64,000 bases of DNA from Rhodococcus sp. OK519. Its GTDB lineage: Bacteria; Actinomycetota; Actinomycetes; Mycobacteriales; Mycobacteriaceae. Shown one piece after another: positions 15,278-24,426 of the stretch (positions are counted from its first letter, which is position 1; the number at the start of each line of letters is the position of its first letter). Position numbers and translations under genes: made by a program. Under the pieces are notes generated by a model. The model was not told the DNA's origin. It saw nothing but the letters and a program-made list of their open reading frames with translations, and made no database searches. The DNA lies in the NCBI RefSeq assembly GCF_003051005.1, contig NZ_QAOW01000008.1, positions 1 to 64,000 on the forward strand, given 5' to 3'.

Positions 15278-16372
15278 TCAGGACTCCTTCGACGCCAACG
15301 CATTTTCCGGCCCGGTTCGGGCGAAGCGCTTGCGTAGCGTGAGGGAGACGTAGACGAGGCCGACGAGTACGGGGACCTCGATCAGCGGCCCCACGACACC
15401 GGCGAGCGCCTGGCCGGAGGTGACGCCGTAGGTGGCGATCGCGACCGCGATGGCGAGCTCGAAGTTGTTGCCCGCCGCGGTGAATGCGAGGGCGGTGGTG
15501 CGCTCGTAGCCCAGGCCCATCGCCGCGCCGAGTGCGTAGCCGCCGCCCCACATGATCGCGAAGTAGGCGAGCAGCGGGATCGCGATCCGCACGACATCCA
15601 GCGGCTGGGAGGTGATCTGCTCGCCCTGCAGGGCGAAGAGGATCACGATCGTGAACAGCAACCCGTACAGCGCCCCCGGGCCGATCCGCGGCAGGAACCT
15701 CGACTCGTACCAGGCTCGGCCTCTCGCCTTCTCCCCGAAGTGCCGGGTGAGAAAGCCTGCCAGGAGCGGGATTCCGAGGAAGATCAGCACCGACTTCGCG
15801 ATCTGCCACGGCGACGTGTCGATCGCGGTCTGCTCCAGCCCGAGCCAACCCGGCAGGACCGACAGGTAGAACCAGCCGAGCACGGCGAACATGACCACTT
15901 GGAACACCGAGTTGATCGCCACGAGCACGGCTGCGGCCTCCCGGTCACCGCACGCGAGGTCGTTCCAGATGATGACCATCGCGATGCACCGGGCCAGGCC
16001 GACGATGATCAGGCCGGTCCGGTACTCGGGCAGGTCGGGTAGGAGGATCCAGGCGAGCGCGAACATCAGTGCCGGTCCGAGCACCCAGTTCAGCAGCAGC
16101 GAACCGAGCAGCAGTCTGCGATCGCCTGTGACGGTGTCGAGGCGGTCGTAGCGAACCTTCGCCAGCACCGGATACATCATGATCAGCAGGCCGAGGGCGA
16201 TCGGCAGTGAAATGCCGTCGAGTTCCACCGACGACAGCGCGTCGCCCAGCCCGGGGATCATCCGTCCCAGCAGCAGGCCCGCCAGCATCGCGACACCGAT
16301 CCACACCGGCAGGAAACGGTCCAGGGTCGAGAGTTTGCCGACGACGGCGGGGTGCGCGGTCGCGTCGGTCAC
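15278..16372 (-). CDS. acr3: ACR3-family arsenite efflux transporter
   Basis: 364 residues with 10 hydrophobic segments. The GTG at 16372 is the start because it overlaps the arsR stop by 4 bp (GTGA); the upstream extension is antisense-like. Hallmarks are GLARCIAMVIIWNDLACGD, with the essential helix-4 Cys, and AFTAAGNNFELAIAVAI in the helix-9 region. ACR3 exports As(III) by proton exchange at the cell membrane. It is translationally coupled to the second arsR and followed by the arsC relic. Confidence 0.93.
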   Translation of the reverse strand: MTDATAHPAVVGKLSTLDRFLPVWIGVAMLAGLLLGRMIPGLGDALSSVELDGISLPIALGLLIMMYPVLAKVRYDRLDTVTGDRRLLLGSLLLNWVLGPALMFALAWILLPDLPEYRTGLIIVGLARCIAMVIIWNDLACGDREAAAVLVAINSVFQVVMFAVLGWFYLSVLPGWLGLEQTAIDTSPWQIAKSVLIFLGIPLLAGFLTRHFGEKARGRAWYESRFLPRIGPGALYGLLFTIVILFALQGEQITSQPLDVVRIAIPLLAYFAIMWGGGYALGAAMGLGYERTTALAFTAAGNNFELAIAVAIATYGVTSGQALAGVVGPLIEVPVLVGLVYVSLTLRKRFARTGPENALASKES

Positions 16373-16749
16373 CGGACGATCCCCACGACCGGTGCGCAGG
16401 CCGAGCCCAGGACGCCGTCCACTTCCGGGGACAGCACCGCCGCGAGCTGCGCCAGCGCCGACGGGATCACCCGGTAGTACACCCACGTTCCTCGCCGCTC
16501 GCTGTCGAGCAGACCGGCCTCTCGTAGCACCTTCAGGTGGTGCGAGATTGTCGGCTGCGACAGGGCGAATGCGGGCGAGATGTCACAGACGCAGCTCTCC
16601 CCGCCCTCGTGCGCGGCGATGAGGCTCAGCATGCGCAACCGCGCCGGATCGCCGAGCGCCTTGAACATCCGGGCCAGATCGCTCGCCCGGTCCTCGGGGA
16701 TCGGCTCTGTCCCGAGCGGTGTGCAGCACCCCGCACCTTGATTCGACAT
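16369..16749 (-). CDS. arsR: ArsR-family repressor of the acr3 operon
   Basis: 126 residues. An N-terminal Cys pair (GAGCCTPLG), SCVCDIS in the metal-binding helix and HTH QPTISHHLKVLREAGLL are all present. It is a different ArsR from the one at 14203, with its Cys pair at residues 8-9 rather than 15-16. The 4-bp overlap with acr3 makes this an arsR-acr3 operon. TTCGA repeats span its start (16741-16774), so self-repression is likely. Confidence 0.92.
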   Translation of the reverse strand: MSNQGAGCCTPLGTEPIPEDRASDLARMFKALGDPARLRMLSLIAAHEGGESCVCDISPAFALSQPTISHHLKVLREAGLLDSERRGTWVYYRVIPSALAQLAAVLSPEVDGVLGSACAPVVGIVR

Positions 16750-16774
16750 TCTTCGATATTGACAGACTTCGAAT
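16741..16774. promoter_or_regulatory. TTCGA-repeat operator candidate at the second arsR
   Basis: ATTCGA (16741-16746) and TCGAAT (16769-16774) form an inverted pair, with TTCGATATT between them. The site overlaps the arsR start codon and resembles the dyad at 14599-14643. Confidence 0.45.
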
Positions 16775-16800
16775 CATCCGGTGCGGCGGGTCCGCCGACC

Positions 16801-18651
16801 TCACTCCGCGACGGTGCGGAAACCCAGCATCATGTCGTGGTCCTCGTGGTCGAGCATGTGACAGTGCCACACGTACCCCTGCAACTGCCCGGACATGGCC
16901 GGCGCGGTGTCGTGCCCCGCGTGGGCGGGCGTGCCGTGCCCTGCGTGTTGGGGCGAGGCCGGCACTGGCGCCGCGACCTCGCCGACACCGAACGTCGCGT
17001 CGGGGTCGAAACCCAACCGGGCGGCCGTCGGGAATACCGCCACGATGCGGGTGACTTCCCCGGGATTCGCGACGACGGTGTCCTTGCGCCCGGCCTCCCA
17101 CGCTGCTGGCGGGATCAGCGGCCCGGTGACGAAGGCATCGACGGGCGGCGCCCACTTGGTCCCCACCGGTGGCGCCGGGTTCTCCCGCGTATAGCGCGAC
17201 AGGTCGAAGGCCTGTCGGCCGAGAACCCGAAAGTTGACCAGGTGCAGGTGGATCGGATGCGGCTCGGGGGTGACGTTGACGATGTTCCACTGCTCGACGG
17301 TGCCCTGCCGCGGCATCTCGATATCGGTATCCCCGAACCGAAGGTTGTTGAGCGACATCAGCACACTGCCGGACGACGGATCGGGCAACTGCATGACGGT
17401 GACGGTTCGCTGCACCTGCGGCGCCGGCACCGGTTCGAGATCCGCGGGCTGCCCGGCCCCGCCTCGCAGCGTCTCCGGCACCGCGCCGGTGAAGCCGCGC
17501 CCGCCCGCCACCTTGAACCGGCAGAACAGTGGCATCGGTCGTGCACCGCGCTGCGAGGCCGCCAACGGTGGCGGCTCGTCGTTGCACAGTTCCACCGTCG
17601 CTCCCGGCTCGAGCGCACCGAAATCGACCAGCAGATCGACGCGTTCGCCGGGCGCGAGTCGCACATTCGTCGTCGGCACCGGTGCCGCGAGCATCCCACT
17701 CTCCATGCCGAGGACCCAGAATCGCATTCTGTTGCCGAAGAACAGATTCCACACGCTGAACGACGCGGCGTTGACGATCCGGAGCCGGTACGTTCCGCGG
17801 GCGACCTCGAGTTCCGGCCAGATCTTTCCGTTCACCACACCGACGTCACCGGGGGTGCCACCGTCCCAGCGGCCCTGCGGCACGACGGGGGTCGCGCGGA
17901 TACTCTGACGCCCGTCGGCGGTGAAGATCTTCTCCTGCAGGATCAGCGGTAGCTCGAACTCGCCGGACGGCAGGCCCCACGCGTTTCCTGCTGCACCCGT
18001 GTCGAATTCGTCGCGCAGCAGGAACATTCCTGCCAGACCCGCATACACGTTGAGGCGGGTGATGCCCATCGCGTGGTCGTGGTACCAGAACTGGGTGGCC
18101 TCGTGCACGTTCGGATAGTGGTGCACGTGCCCCTGTCCGGGCCGCTGCAGGAAGGCGGGGTGGCCGTCGTGTTCGGGTGGTGTCACCGCACCGTGCAGGT
18201 GCATCGACGTCGGCACCGCCGTCCGGTCCTGCTCGGTGACGCCGTGCAGCGTGGTGTCGAAGTCGGCTGCGAGCGGGTGGACGCCGATCTCGTTGCGGTA
18301 GGCGACGGTCAGGGGATCGCCGTCGTGCGCCTCGACCGTCGGCCCCAGGTAGTCCATGCCGCCGTAGGCGAGGGCCGGCGACGGCTGCAGGTCGCGATGG
18401 AACCGGTGGGTGGTGCTCGCGGCCCGCAGTTCGAGCTGCGATCCGGTCAGCACCGGCAGCATGGGCAGCGGATCGACGAACGGCTCGAGCTTCGGCGACG
18501 AGAACAGCAGCGGCCGAGACGGGTCGATGTTCCCGAGGTCGCCGAGATCCTGCGCGCGCACCGCGGCCATTCCCGCCGCGCCGACGCCGACTGCGCCCGC
18601 GGTCCACGCGAGCCCGCGATTGAACGCGCGTCTCGACATCCGTCCACCCAT
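16801..18651 (-). CDS. Multicopper oxidase (CotA/bilirubin-oxidase-like), Tat-exported
   Basis: 616 residues. The N-terminus carries a twin-arginine signal (SRRAFNRGLAW followed by an Ala/Gly-rich segment). All four copper motifs are visible: MHLHGA, WYHDHAMG, HPIHLHLVNF and WHCHMLDHEDHDMM, the last with the Met axial ligand of type 1 copper. Substrates of this family are phenols, bilirubin, metal ions or o-aminophenols; the exact one cannot be read. A His-rich insert (HAGHGTPAHAGHD) lies before the last motif and could bind metal. An internal ATG at 18639 is an alternative start. It lies 52 bp downstream of the arsenic genes on the same strand, but with its own start region. Confidence 0.92.
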   Translation of the reverse strand: MGGRMSRRAFNRGLAWTAGAVGVGAAGMAAVRAQDLGDLGNIDPSRPLLFSSPKLEPFVDPLPMLPVLTGSQLELRAASTTHRFHRDLQPSPALAYGGMDYLGPTVEAHDGDPLTVAYRNEIGVHPLAADFDTTLHGVTEQDRTAVPTSMHLHGAVTPPEHDGHPAFLQRPGQGHVHHYPNVHEATQFWYHDHAMGITRLNVYAGLAGMFLLRDEFDTGAAGNAWGLPSGEFELPLILQEKIFTADGRQSIRATPVVPQGRWDGGTPGDVGVVNGKIWPELEVARGTYRLRIVNAASFSVWNLFFGNRMRFWVLGMESGMLAAPVPTTNVRLAPGERVDLLVDFGALEPGATVELCNDEPPPLAASQRGARPMPLFCRFKVAGGRGFTGAVPETLRGGAGQPADLEPVPAPQVQRTVTVMQLPDPSSGSVLMSLNNLRFGDTDIEMPRQGTVEQWNIVNVTPEPHPIHLHLVNFRVLGRQAFDLSRYTRENPAPPVGTKWAPPVDAFVTGPLIPPAAWEAGRKDTVVANPGEVTRIVAVFPTAARLGFDPDATFGVGEVAAPVPASPQHAGHGTPAHAGHDTAPAMSGQLQGYVWHCHMLDHEDHDMMLGFRTVAE

Positions 18652-18889
18652 GTCACGTCACACTCCCCCCGTGGTCGCCCTGCCGGAGCACGCTCGCCCG
18701 ATGGTACGCCGGAACCGACTGCCGCCCTGACACTTTGCGTGGAACCAGTCGAATTCTCCGTCGGATTTGCGGCGAGCCGGACGAATCGCCGGGTGGAACC
18801 TTTTCACTGCGCGGGAAGCCGTATGGCGGTTGATGGCAATTCGGGACACGCTGGGCCCTGACGACATCCGCGACAGACAGAGGCTGACG

Positions 18890-19756
18890 ATGACTACTGA
18901 GATCAGTTACGAGGACACCCTGCGGGAACTGCACACCGATCAGGGCGTGCTCCGCTACCACCAGGCCGGCGACGGTCCCCCGCTGCTGCTGCTGCACGGC
19001 TCCGGCCCCGGTGTCACGGGCTGGCGCAACTACCGCGGCGTCCTCGCGGACTTCGCGAAGCACTTCACCTGCTACGTCCTCGAGTTCCCCGGCTTCGGCG
19101 TCTCCGATCCGTGTGACGGCCACCCGATGGTCGAGGCCGTCAATGCGGTCCCCGTCTTCCTCGACGGACTGGGCCTCGGTGCGGTCGACATCATCGGCAA
19201 CTCGATGGGCGGCGGCGTCGGCGCCAACATCGCAATCGCACACCCCGAGCGGGTGAACAAGCTCGTCTCGATCGGCGGCATCGGCAAGAATGTCCTCTCC
19301 CCGTTCCCGGGCGAGGGCATCAAGCTGCTCACGGAATTCACCGACAACCCGACCCGCGAGAGCCTGGTCCGCTGGCTGCAGTCGATGGTCTACAACCCCG
19401 CGATGGTGACCGAGCAGCTCATCGAGGAGCGCTGGGCGCTCGCGACCGAGCCCAAGACGCTCGAGATCGCCCGCCGGATGTACAGCAGCAAGGCGATGGC
19501 CGCGATGGCGGCCGCCAACGCGCAGGCCGACATCACGCCGTACTGGGCCCGACTCGGGAAGATCAAGGCCCCCACCCTCATCACGTGGGGCCGTGACGAC
19601 CGCGTCAGCCCCGTCGACATGGGCCTGCTGCCGATGCGCGACATCCCCAACGCCGAGTTCCACGTGTTCCCGAACTGCGGTCACTGGACGATGATCGAGG
19701 CCCGCGACGCCTGGCTGGCGTCCGTGCTCTCCTTCCTCCTGCGCGACCGCAAGTGA
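18890..19756 (+). CDS. Alpha/beta hydrolase, meta-cleavage-product (C-C bond) hydrolase type
   Basis: 288 residues from the ATG at 18890; the upstream in-frame extension is not family-like. HGSGPGVTGW forms the oxyanion region typical of BphD/HsaD/MhpC enzymes, Ser105 lies in GNSMGGG, TWGRDDRVSP holds the Asp, and NCGHWTMIE the His. These enzymes hydrolyse ring-cleavage products in aromatic or steroid breakdown. No dioxygenase gene is adjacent, so the pathway is unknown. Divergent from the multicopper oxidase and followed at once by a strong terminator. Confidence 0.9.
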   Translation: MTTEISYEDTLRELHTDQGVLRYHQAGDGPPLLLLHGSGPGVTGWRNYRGVLADFAKHFTCYVLEFPGFGVSDPCDGHPMVEAVNAVPVFLDGLGLGAVDIIGNSMGGGVGANIAIAHPERVNKLVSIGGIGKNVLSPFPGEGIKLLTEFTDNPTRESLVRWLQSMVYNPAMVTEQLIEERWALATEPKTLEIARRMYSSKAMAAMAAANAQADITPYWARLGKIKAPTLITWGRDDRVSPVDMGLLPMRDIPNAEFHVFPNCGHWTMIEARDAWLASVLSFLLRDRK

Positions 19757-19767
19757 ACTGAACGCTC

Positions 19768-19805
19768 CTTCCGCGGATCACCGACCACCCGGTGATCCGC
19801 GGAAG
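19768..19805. terminator. Perfect 16-bp stem between convergent genes
   Basis: The arms at 19768-19783 and 19790-19805 (CTTCCGCGGATCACCG and its exact complement) flank a 6-nt loop. The stem serves the hydrolase from the left and the ClC gene from the right. The last codons and TGA stop of the ClC gene (19778-19780) lie inside the left arm. Confidence 0.8.
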
Positions 19806-21085
19806 ACGCGAATCGTCATGGTCGGCCGGTGCACCACCAACAGCCACACCGGCAACACCGCGAGGCACAAGGCCGGCAGCACCGACACCGAACCGGCCAT
19901 CGCCACCGGGATGAAGATTCCGAGCCAGCAACTGCGCACCGCCACCACCACCGCGCCGAGCACGCCGCACGCGATCGCGAGCGTCACCGGCACCGCCGGC
20001 ATCAGCGCGTGCCCGAGCAGCCCGGCGGTCACCCCGATGGCCGCCGATGCGATCACACGCCCTCCCCGGAACCCGCCCGCGGCCGCCACCGAGAAGGCAA
20101 CGAGGCTGCACAGGCCCAGCACCGTGAGTCGCAGGATCGACAGGTTCGGCGCCTCGTCGACCAGGGACCGCATCGTCGAGACGTCCTTGAACATCGACTC
20201 GCGGCCGCCGAGCGCGCCCACCAGGCCCAGCACGACGCCGGCCGCCCCCGTCATCAGCACGGGATTGTGCACGCGGTGGAACAGAGTGTGCAGGCCGCGG
20301 TACGCGTACACCGCGGCCAGCATCGCAACCGCGGTCACCGTCGCGATCGCCATGCCCCCGATCAGGTCGCGCAGCGTCGTCGTCCCATAGTCCGGCATGT
20401 CCAGCGCCAGCACGGGTCGATCGAGGATCGCCATCGTCATGGTCCCCGCGCCGGCCGCGACCAGCGGCGCCGACACGGCGTCCCACAGGTTGCCCCGGAC
20501 CCGGCGCCCGGTGAGTTCGAGGTACGCGAGCGGCGCAGCGATAGGAGTTCCGAACTGGACACCGATCGTCGCGGCCGTCGCGAGCACCACGACCCGGTCG
20601 GACGCGACCGTCGGCGCCATGCGCGCGAGCACCCACACAGCGAGTGCCGCGTTGACTGCGACGAGGACATTCTCCGGGCTCAGGCTGACGCCCGCGCCCA
20701 GCGCGATCACCAGCGCAAGCAGCAGGCTCGGCAGTACGCGCAGCGGCATCAGTGGTCCGATCAGACCCGCCGTCGCCGAGTCGCGGCCACCGTGCCCGGG
20801 GACCAGCCAGACGATCAGTCCGACGACGACGCCCGCAGAGGTCAGCACCGCCACCGGCCACCACCGGGCGTCGCCCGAGAAGCCCAGCGCGTCCGGCACC
20901 CGCTCGTACAGGAACACGGCGAGGACCCGGGCAGCGGCGAGCACCGCAATGGGAACGGCCGTCGCGGCGACACCCACGAGGACCGCGAGGACCGCCTCGC
21001 ACGCGATCACACGGGCGGCCGGGTGCTCCTCGTCCGTCAACGGTGCCTCCCGCGGACTCGGCGGCTCATCTCGGCGCCCCGTCAC
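19778..21085 (-). CDS. ClC-type ion channel/transporter family protein, YfeO-like
   Basis: 435 residues with about 10-11 hydrophobic segments. The layout matches the ClC superfamily but the usual selectivity motifs are altered: GAGVSLSPEN stands where GREGP-type sequence is expected, and GGFRGGRVI replaces GGxFxP. This matches the YfeO-like branch, annotated as putative ion channel. The role is probably chloride or fluoride-type anion movement, unproven. Its 3' end overlaps the bidirectional terminator with the hydrolase gene. Confidence 0.75.
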   Translation of the reverse strand: MTGRRDEPPSPREAPLTDEEHPAARVIACEAVLAVLVGVAATAVPIAVLAAARVLAVFLYERVPDALGFSGDARWWPVAVLTSAGVVVGLIVWLVPGHGGRDSATAGLIGPLMPLRVLPSLLLALVIALGAGVSLSPENVLVAVNAALAVWVLARMAPTVASDRVVVLATAATIGVQFGTPIAAPLAYLELTGRRVRGNLWDAVSAPLVAAGAGTMTMAILDRPVLALDMPDYGTTTLRDLIGGMAIATVTAVAMLAAVYAYRGLHTLFHRVHNPVLMTGAAGVVLGLVGALGGRESMFKDVSTMRSLVDEAPNLSILRLTVLGLCSLVAFSVAAAGGFRGGRVIASAAIGVTAGLLGHALMPAVPVTLAIACGVLGAVVVAVRSCWLGIFIPVAMAGSVSVLPALCLAVLPVWLLVVHRPTMTIRVFRGSPGGR

Positions 21086-21221
21086 CGTACTTGCCGCGAC
21101 CGGATCCGGGGCGTGACTTCCGATTCGCCTGCCCGACAGGTACCTCCGGTTCGCCTACGCTGTCGTTAGTCTGTCGGCACGGCACCCGCCACCCCGACGC
21201 CGGTTGTCTCGGAGGGGTGTC

Positions 21222-22118
21222 GTGCGGTCCTCGAGGTTCTCTGTCGCCCTGGCCAAGGAGGCGCTCGCCGCCCGGTCGGAATCCGCACAGGGCTGGCTAC
21301 GCGGCACCCCTCCGGGTCGGACCGTGCAACGCATTCTGTCCGGCGTGGTCGACATCGAGTGGGCGGACCGATCCATGACCCTCGCGGCCCAGTCGTTCAC
21401 CTCAGTGCTGCCGGTCGTGATCATGGCATCGACGATCGGCAGCCACGACACGTTCACCAAGGGATTCTTCGACCAGTTCGGCATCGACATGGACAGCGTC
21501 GAGGTGGGCCCGGACAGCTTCGGCGTCGACGAACCGTCGTTCGCCGCCTTCGGAATCGTCGGGTTGCTGATGGTCCTGCTGGGTGGCACCTCCTTCGCCC
21601 GAGCCCTCGGCCGGATGTACGGACGGGTGTGGCACGTCCCGACCCTGAGATTCGCGAGTTGGTGGCGGTGGCTGGCGGTACTGCTGTCGGTGGCGTCCTC
21701 CGCAGCGCTGATCGGCGCCACCCGGGTACTGCGCGGCGTCCCCTATCTGGGCGGCCCGCTCTCCCTGGCCGCACAGTTCGTGGTGTGGACCGGGTTGTGG
21801 ACCCTGGTGCCCTACCTGCTCACCGAACGGCGGCTGTCCGCCCGAGTGCTGTGGACGACCGGCGCGATCACCGCGGCGGGTCTGACGATCCTGCGGATCG
21901 GGGGCAACGTCGTCCTCCCCCGGACGCTGGCCACAGCCGAATCCAAGTTCGGCGAACTGGGCCTGGTGTTCACGGCCATCGGCTGGATGTTCGTCGCGTG
22001 CGGCATCGTGGTCGGCGCCTCGGTCGTGACGAAGGCGCTCGCGCTCGATGAGGGCCCGATCGGGCGGTACCTGCGCGGACCGGTGGAGCCACTCACGGAA
22101 ACCTCCATGATTCGCTGA
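21222..22118 (+). CDS. YihY/virulence factor BrkB-family membrane protein
   Basis: 298 residues from the GTG at 21222, with GGAGGGG six bases upstream. A TTG 18 bp earlier is possible but sits before the ribosome site. A soluble N-terminus of ~55 residues is followed by about six membrane segments, typical of the BrkB/YihY family (once called RNase BN). The function is not established in actinobacteria; proposed roles include envelope transport. It stands alone between the divergent ClC gene and the secreted-protein gene. Confidence 0.75.
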   Translation: MRSSRFSVALAKEALAARSESAQGWLRGTPPGRTVQRILSGVVDIEWADRSMTLAAQSFTSVLPVVIMASTIGSHDTFTKGFFDQFGIDMDSVEVGPDSFGVDEPSFAAFGIVGLLMVLLGGTSFARALGRMYGRVWHVPTLRFASWWRWLAVLLSVASSAALIGATRVLRGVPYLGGPLSLAAQFVVWTGLWTLVPYLLTERRLSARVLWTTGAITAAGLTILRIGGNVVLPRTLATAESKFGELGLVFTAIGWMFVACGIVVGASVVTKALALDEGPIGRYLRGPVEPLTETSMIR

Positions 22119-22487
22119 AGGAACACCTCAGGAACGTCGCCGCGCCGCACCGAGTCGCTTCTCGGTGTCCTCTCCCCGCGGGAGCGCGCGGAGCTCGCGC
22201 AATCCGCGAAAACTCAAGCGACGCAATCATTGATCGAGCCTCCAGGTTAGACCGTTACGACATCGTTACCTTCAGTGGAGACCTTTCGGTTTGCGCAGTT
22301 CATGGCGCCGCCCGGGAGGGTCGAGCTCCTCGCTCACGCCGATTTTGACGTTCCCTTTGCCCCGTTTGCCCGGGTCATCTGTTGCGGGTCGGGCAAACGG
22401 CGTCGATGGTGGAGAGGTGATCTTGGTCTCGGAGAATGCGTGAGCTTGGATCACGTTCCGATGGTTCACATTTGAAAGGGGATGAAC
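22119..22487. other. Intergenic region with a hairpin
   Basis: About 370 bp without a supportable gene. An 11-bp inverted repeat (CCGTTTGCCCG at 22362-22372, CGGGCAAACGG at 22390-22400) lies ~90 bp before the secreted-protein start. It could be a late terminator for the YihY gene or a 5'-leader structure. Confidence 0.4.
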
Positions 22488-23066
22488 ATGCAGTTGCGTA
22501 ATCGGAAGAGTCTCGGTCACGCGGTCGGTGGGGCTGCGATCATCGCCGCGGCAGCGCTCGCGGCACCCGCTCTGGCCTCGGCCGAGCCGATCGAACTCAC
22601 GAACCCGACGATCACCACCGCAGTGGAGGAGAACACCCTCTCGGTGACCGTCGCCAACCCCAACGTCGATCCCACGAGCAGTTGCGGCGCGTTTGCACTC
22701 GAGGTCGCAAAGCTGCCCGCACTCAGGGACGATCCGAGCAAGATCACCGAGCCCGGCTTCCTGTCGTGGCAGACGGATGTTGCCGATCGCGTCGGTCCCG
22801 AGTCTCAGGACACGTTCAGCACCGATCTTGCAGACGGCGCGTATGCCGTTGTCGGAGAGTGTGTTTCGGAGACCGTCCCGACTCCAGCGGTCGGAGAACC
22901 TCAGCTGGTGACGGTCGGCGGCGTGCTCGGTAGCGTCGATCTCGGTAGCCTGCAGGCCCTGCTGCCCGCAGACCTGGATCTCGGTAGCCTGCTCGAGGCG
23001 CTCCCGGGTGGCATCGGTGACCTCATCGCCGGCCTGCCCCTCGGCTCCACCGCTCCGGCAGCCTGA
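22488..23066 (+). CDS. Small secreted protein of unknown function
   Basis: About 192 residues. The ATG at 22488 is preferred over 22482 because GAAAGGGG ends 8 bases before it. A Sec signal peptide is clear: basic QLRNRKSLGH, a hydrophobic Ala-rich core, and cleavage near ALASAEP. The mature part is acidic and has two Cys (in SSCGAF and VGECVSE), probably a disulfide. The tail repeats DLGSL-type units (VDLGSLQALLP, LDLGSLLEALP) and ends in Pro/Ala. No known domain was recognised. A strong terminator follows. Confidence 0.75.
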   Translation: MQLRNRKSLGHAVGGAAIIAAAALAAPALASAEPIELTNPTITTAVEENTLSVTVANPNVDPTSSCGAFALEVAKLPALRDDPSKITEPGFLSWQTDVADRVGPESQDTFSTDLADGAYAVVGECVSETVPTPAVGEPQLVTVGGVLGSVDLGSLQALLPADLDLGSLLEALPGGIGDLIAGLPLGSTAPAA

Positions 23067-23091
23067 TTCCGCACCCCCGCTTCCCCGGGGC

Positions 23092-23124
23092 GGCGCCGGC
23101 ACCCATTGGGTGCCGGCGCCTTTT
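23092..23124 (+). terminator. Canonical intrinsic terminator after the secreted protein
   Basis: A perfect 13-bp stem (GGCGCCGGCACCC at 23092-23104, complement at 23108-23120) with a 3-nt loop is followed by TTTT at 23121-23124, 25 bp after the stop codon. Confidence 0.85.
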
Positions 23125-23522
23125 CCCTCCCCAGGGAGTCTGGCAGTCAGCTGCCGAATGCAAATCCGGTGAAGGCTCTCTGCAGCGAGCCCGCATGATT
23201 CGAGACGAACTGGAAGAGTGTTCCCACTCCTGTTGTCAGATGTGCCACCTGCGGCAGGCGCGGCCCCGTCGTTCGCACCCTATGCGGAATTTTGCACGGG
23301 TAACGATCTCTGCGTCAACGTGGATTCGTCCTGCGAGGCAATGATTTTCGATTCGGTCCAACCGGCGGAAGGGGACGAATTTCACCCTCCGATTTCACCC
23401 TTTCGCGACGTTCGGTTCTTCCGCACCACGATTCCTACTCCGAGGCCGCCCGCGGACCACACCTCCCGGCCTAGCCTGAACAGCAGGGCACATCCGGTTC
23501 GAGGTCCCGGGAGGAGCACTCG
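23125..23522. other. Intergenic region, no gene supported
   Basis: About 400 bp, poorer in GC than its surroundings, especially 23270-23440. A plus-strand frame from GTG 23218 has a vaguely signal-like start and a Cys-containing stretch, but its C-terminal third is low-complexity Arg/Pro. I see no family match and do not call it a gene. Confidence 0.4.
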
Positions 23523-24008
23523 ATGAGCGCGGAACCGACAACCCGAATAACCCGCACCACGGTCAACTGGAGACGTCTCTGGGCGGGCGGTGTCGCCACC
23601 GCGATCGTCGCCGCCCTGGCCGCCATGGTGGGGGTCCTGGCCGTGCGGGGCCCGATCGACACCCCCGTCATCTCGCCACCACACACGCCGTGGGACTCGG
23701 AGGTCGCCACCGTGGCCGTCTACTCCGCGATCGCGGCGCTGATCGCGACCGGACTGCTGCATCTCCTGCTGATCTCGACGCCTCGCGCGACGACATTCTT
23801 CAGCTGGATCGGAGTGCTCGCCACCGCCGCGACGGCGCTCTGGCCGTTCAGCGTCGATGCCACCACCAAGTCGCAGGTCGCCAGCGGGGCCATCTACCTC
23901 GTGGTCGGCATCGCGATCGTGTCACTGCTCTCAGGCGTCGCCGCGTCCTCGCAGAGCACGCTGACCGCGAGCGCGAGGAGAACTCACGGGCCGTCGGATC
24001 CGACGTAG
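23523..24008 (+). CDS. Four-helix membrane protein (DUF6069-like)
   Basis: 161 residues with a short charged N-terminus and four hydrophobic segments. The spacing, including the polar PISPPHTPWDSE loop after helix 1, matches small actinobacterial membrane proteins grouped as DUF6069. RBS GGGAGG lies a few bases upstream. Function unknown. The next gene begins within 50 bp, so they may be co-transcribed. Confidence 0.7.
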   Translation: MSAEPTTRITRTTVNWRRLWAGGVATAIVAALAAMVGVLAVRGPIDTPVISPPHTPWDSEVATVAVYSAIAALIATGLLHLLLISTPRATTFFSWIGVLATAATALWPFSVDATTKSQVASGAIYLVVGIAIVSLLSGVAASSQSTLTASARRTHGPSDPT

Positions 24009-24049
24009 ATCGGACGAGGTGCATCCACGACCGGCAGGCGCTGATACTC

Positions 24050-24412
24050 GTGCGGCTTGGTGAATCGACCGGCGAGTTCGATCCGGCACGCGCGCTGCTC
24101 GACGAACTTGCTGCCGAGTTCCTTCGTGAGCCTCTCGTCGAGTTCGGGACGATGTTTCGCAGCCCGGGCCTGCGCGTGGCCGGCAAGATCTTCGTGTTTC
24201 TCGGCCACGACCACCGGCTGATCGTCAAGCTACCGCGCCACCGCGCCCAGGAGGTCGTCGCCGCCGGCACCGCCCGGGAAGTCACGATGGGCAGCCGAAC
24301 GATGAAGGAGTGGGTCTCCTTCGATCTCGACGACGACGACCTGGACGGCACGCTGTCCATGTGGCGCGACGCGGCCCGCGAAGCACACGAATTCGTTTCC
24401 GGCGCTGTGTAA
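24050..24412 (+). CDS. TfoX N-terminal/MmcQ-YjbR-like small protein
   Basis: About 120 residues from the GTG at 24050. Family-like sequence starts with DPARALLDELAAEFL and goes on to MFRSPGLRVAGKIF, VKLPRHRAQEVVAAG and MKEWVSFDLD, the pattern of TfoX-N/YjbR-type domains. Such proteins are small and cytosolic, with no settled biochemical role. The start is not certain; the frame is open upstream but overlaps the membrane-protein gene. Confidence 0.65.
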   Translation: MRLGESTGEFDPARALLDELAAEFLREPLVEFGTMFRSPGLRVAGKIFVFLGHDHRLIVKLPRHRAQEVVAAGTAREVTMGSRTMKEWVSFDLDDDDLDGTLSMWRDAAREAHEFVSGAV

Positions 24413-24426
24413 CAGAGCTATGCCGG

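Noticed and set aside
15165-15848. Minus-strand frame of 227 codons under acr3
   Set aside because: All but the last ~40 codons are an out-of-frame reading of acr3. Only the C-terminal part has meaning, as the arsC relic.
23218-23526. Possible secreted small protein in the 23125-23522 gap
   Set aside because: The start is vaguely signal-like, but the last third is random-looking and no family was recognised; the stop also overlaps the next start.
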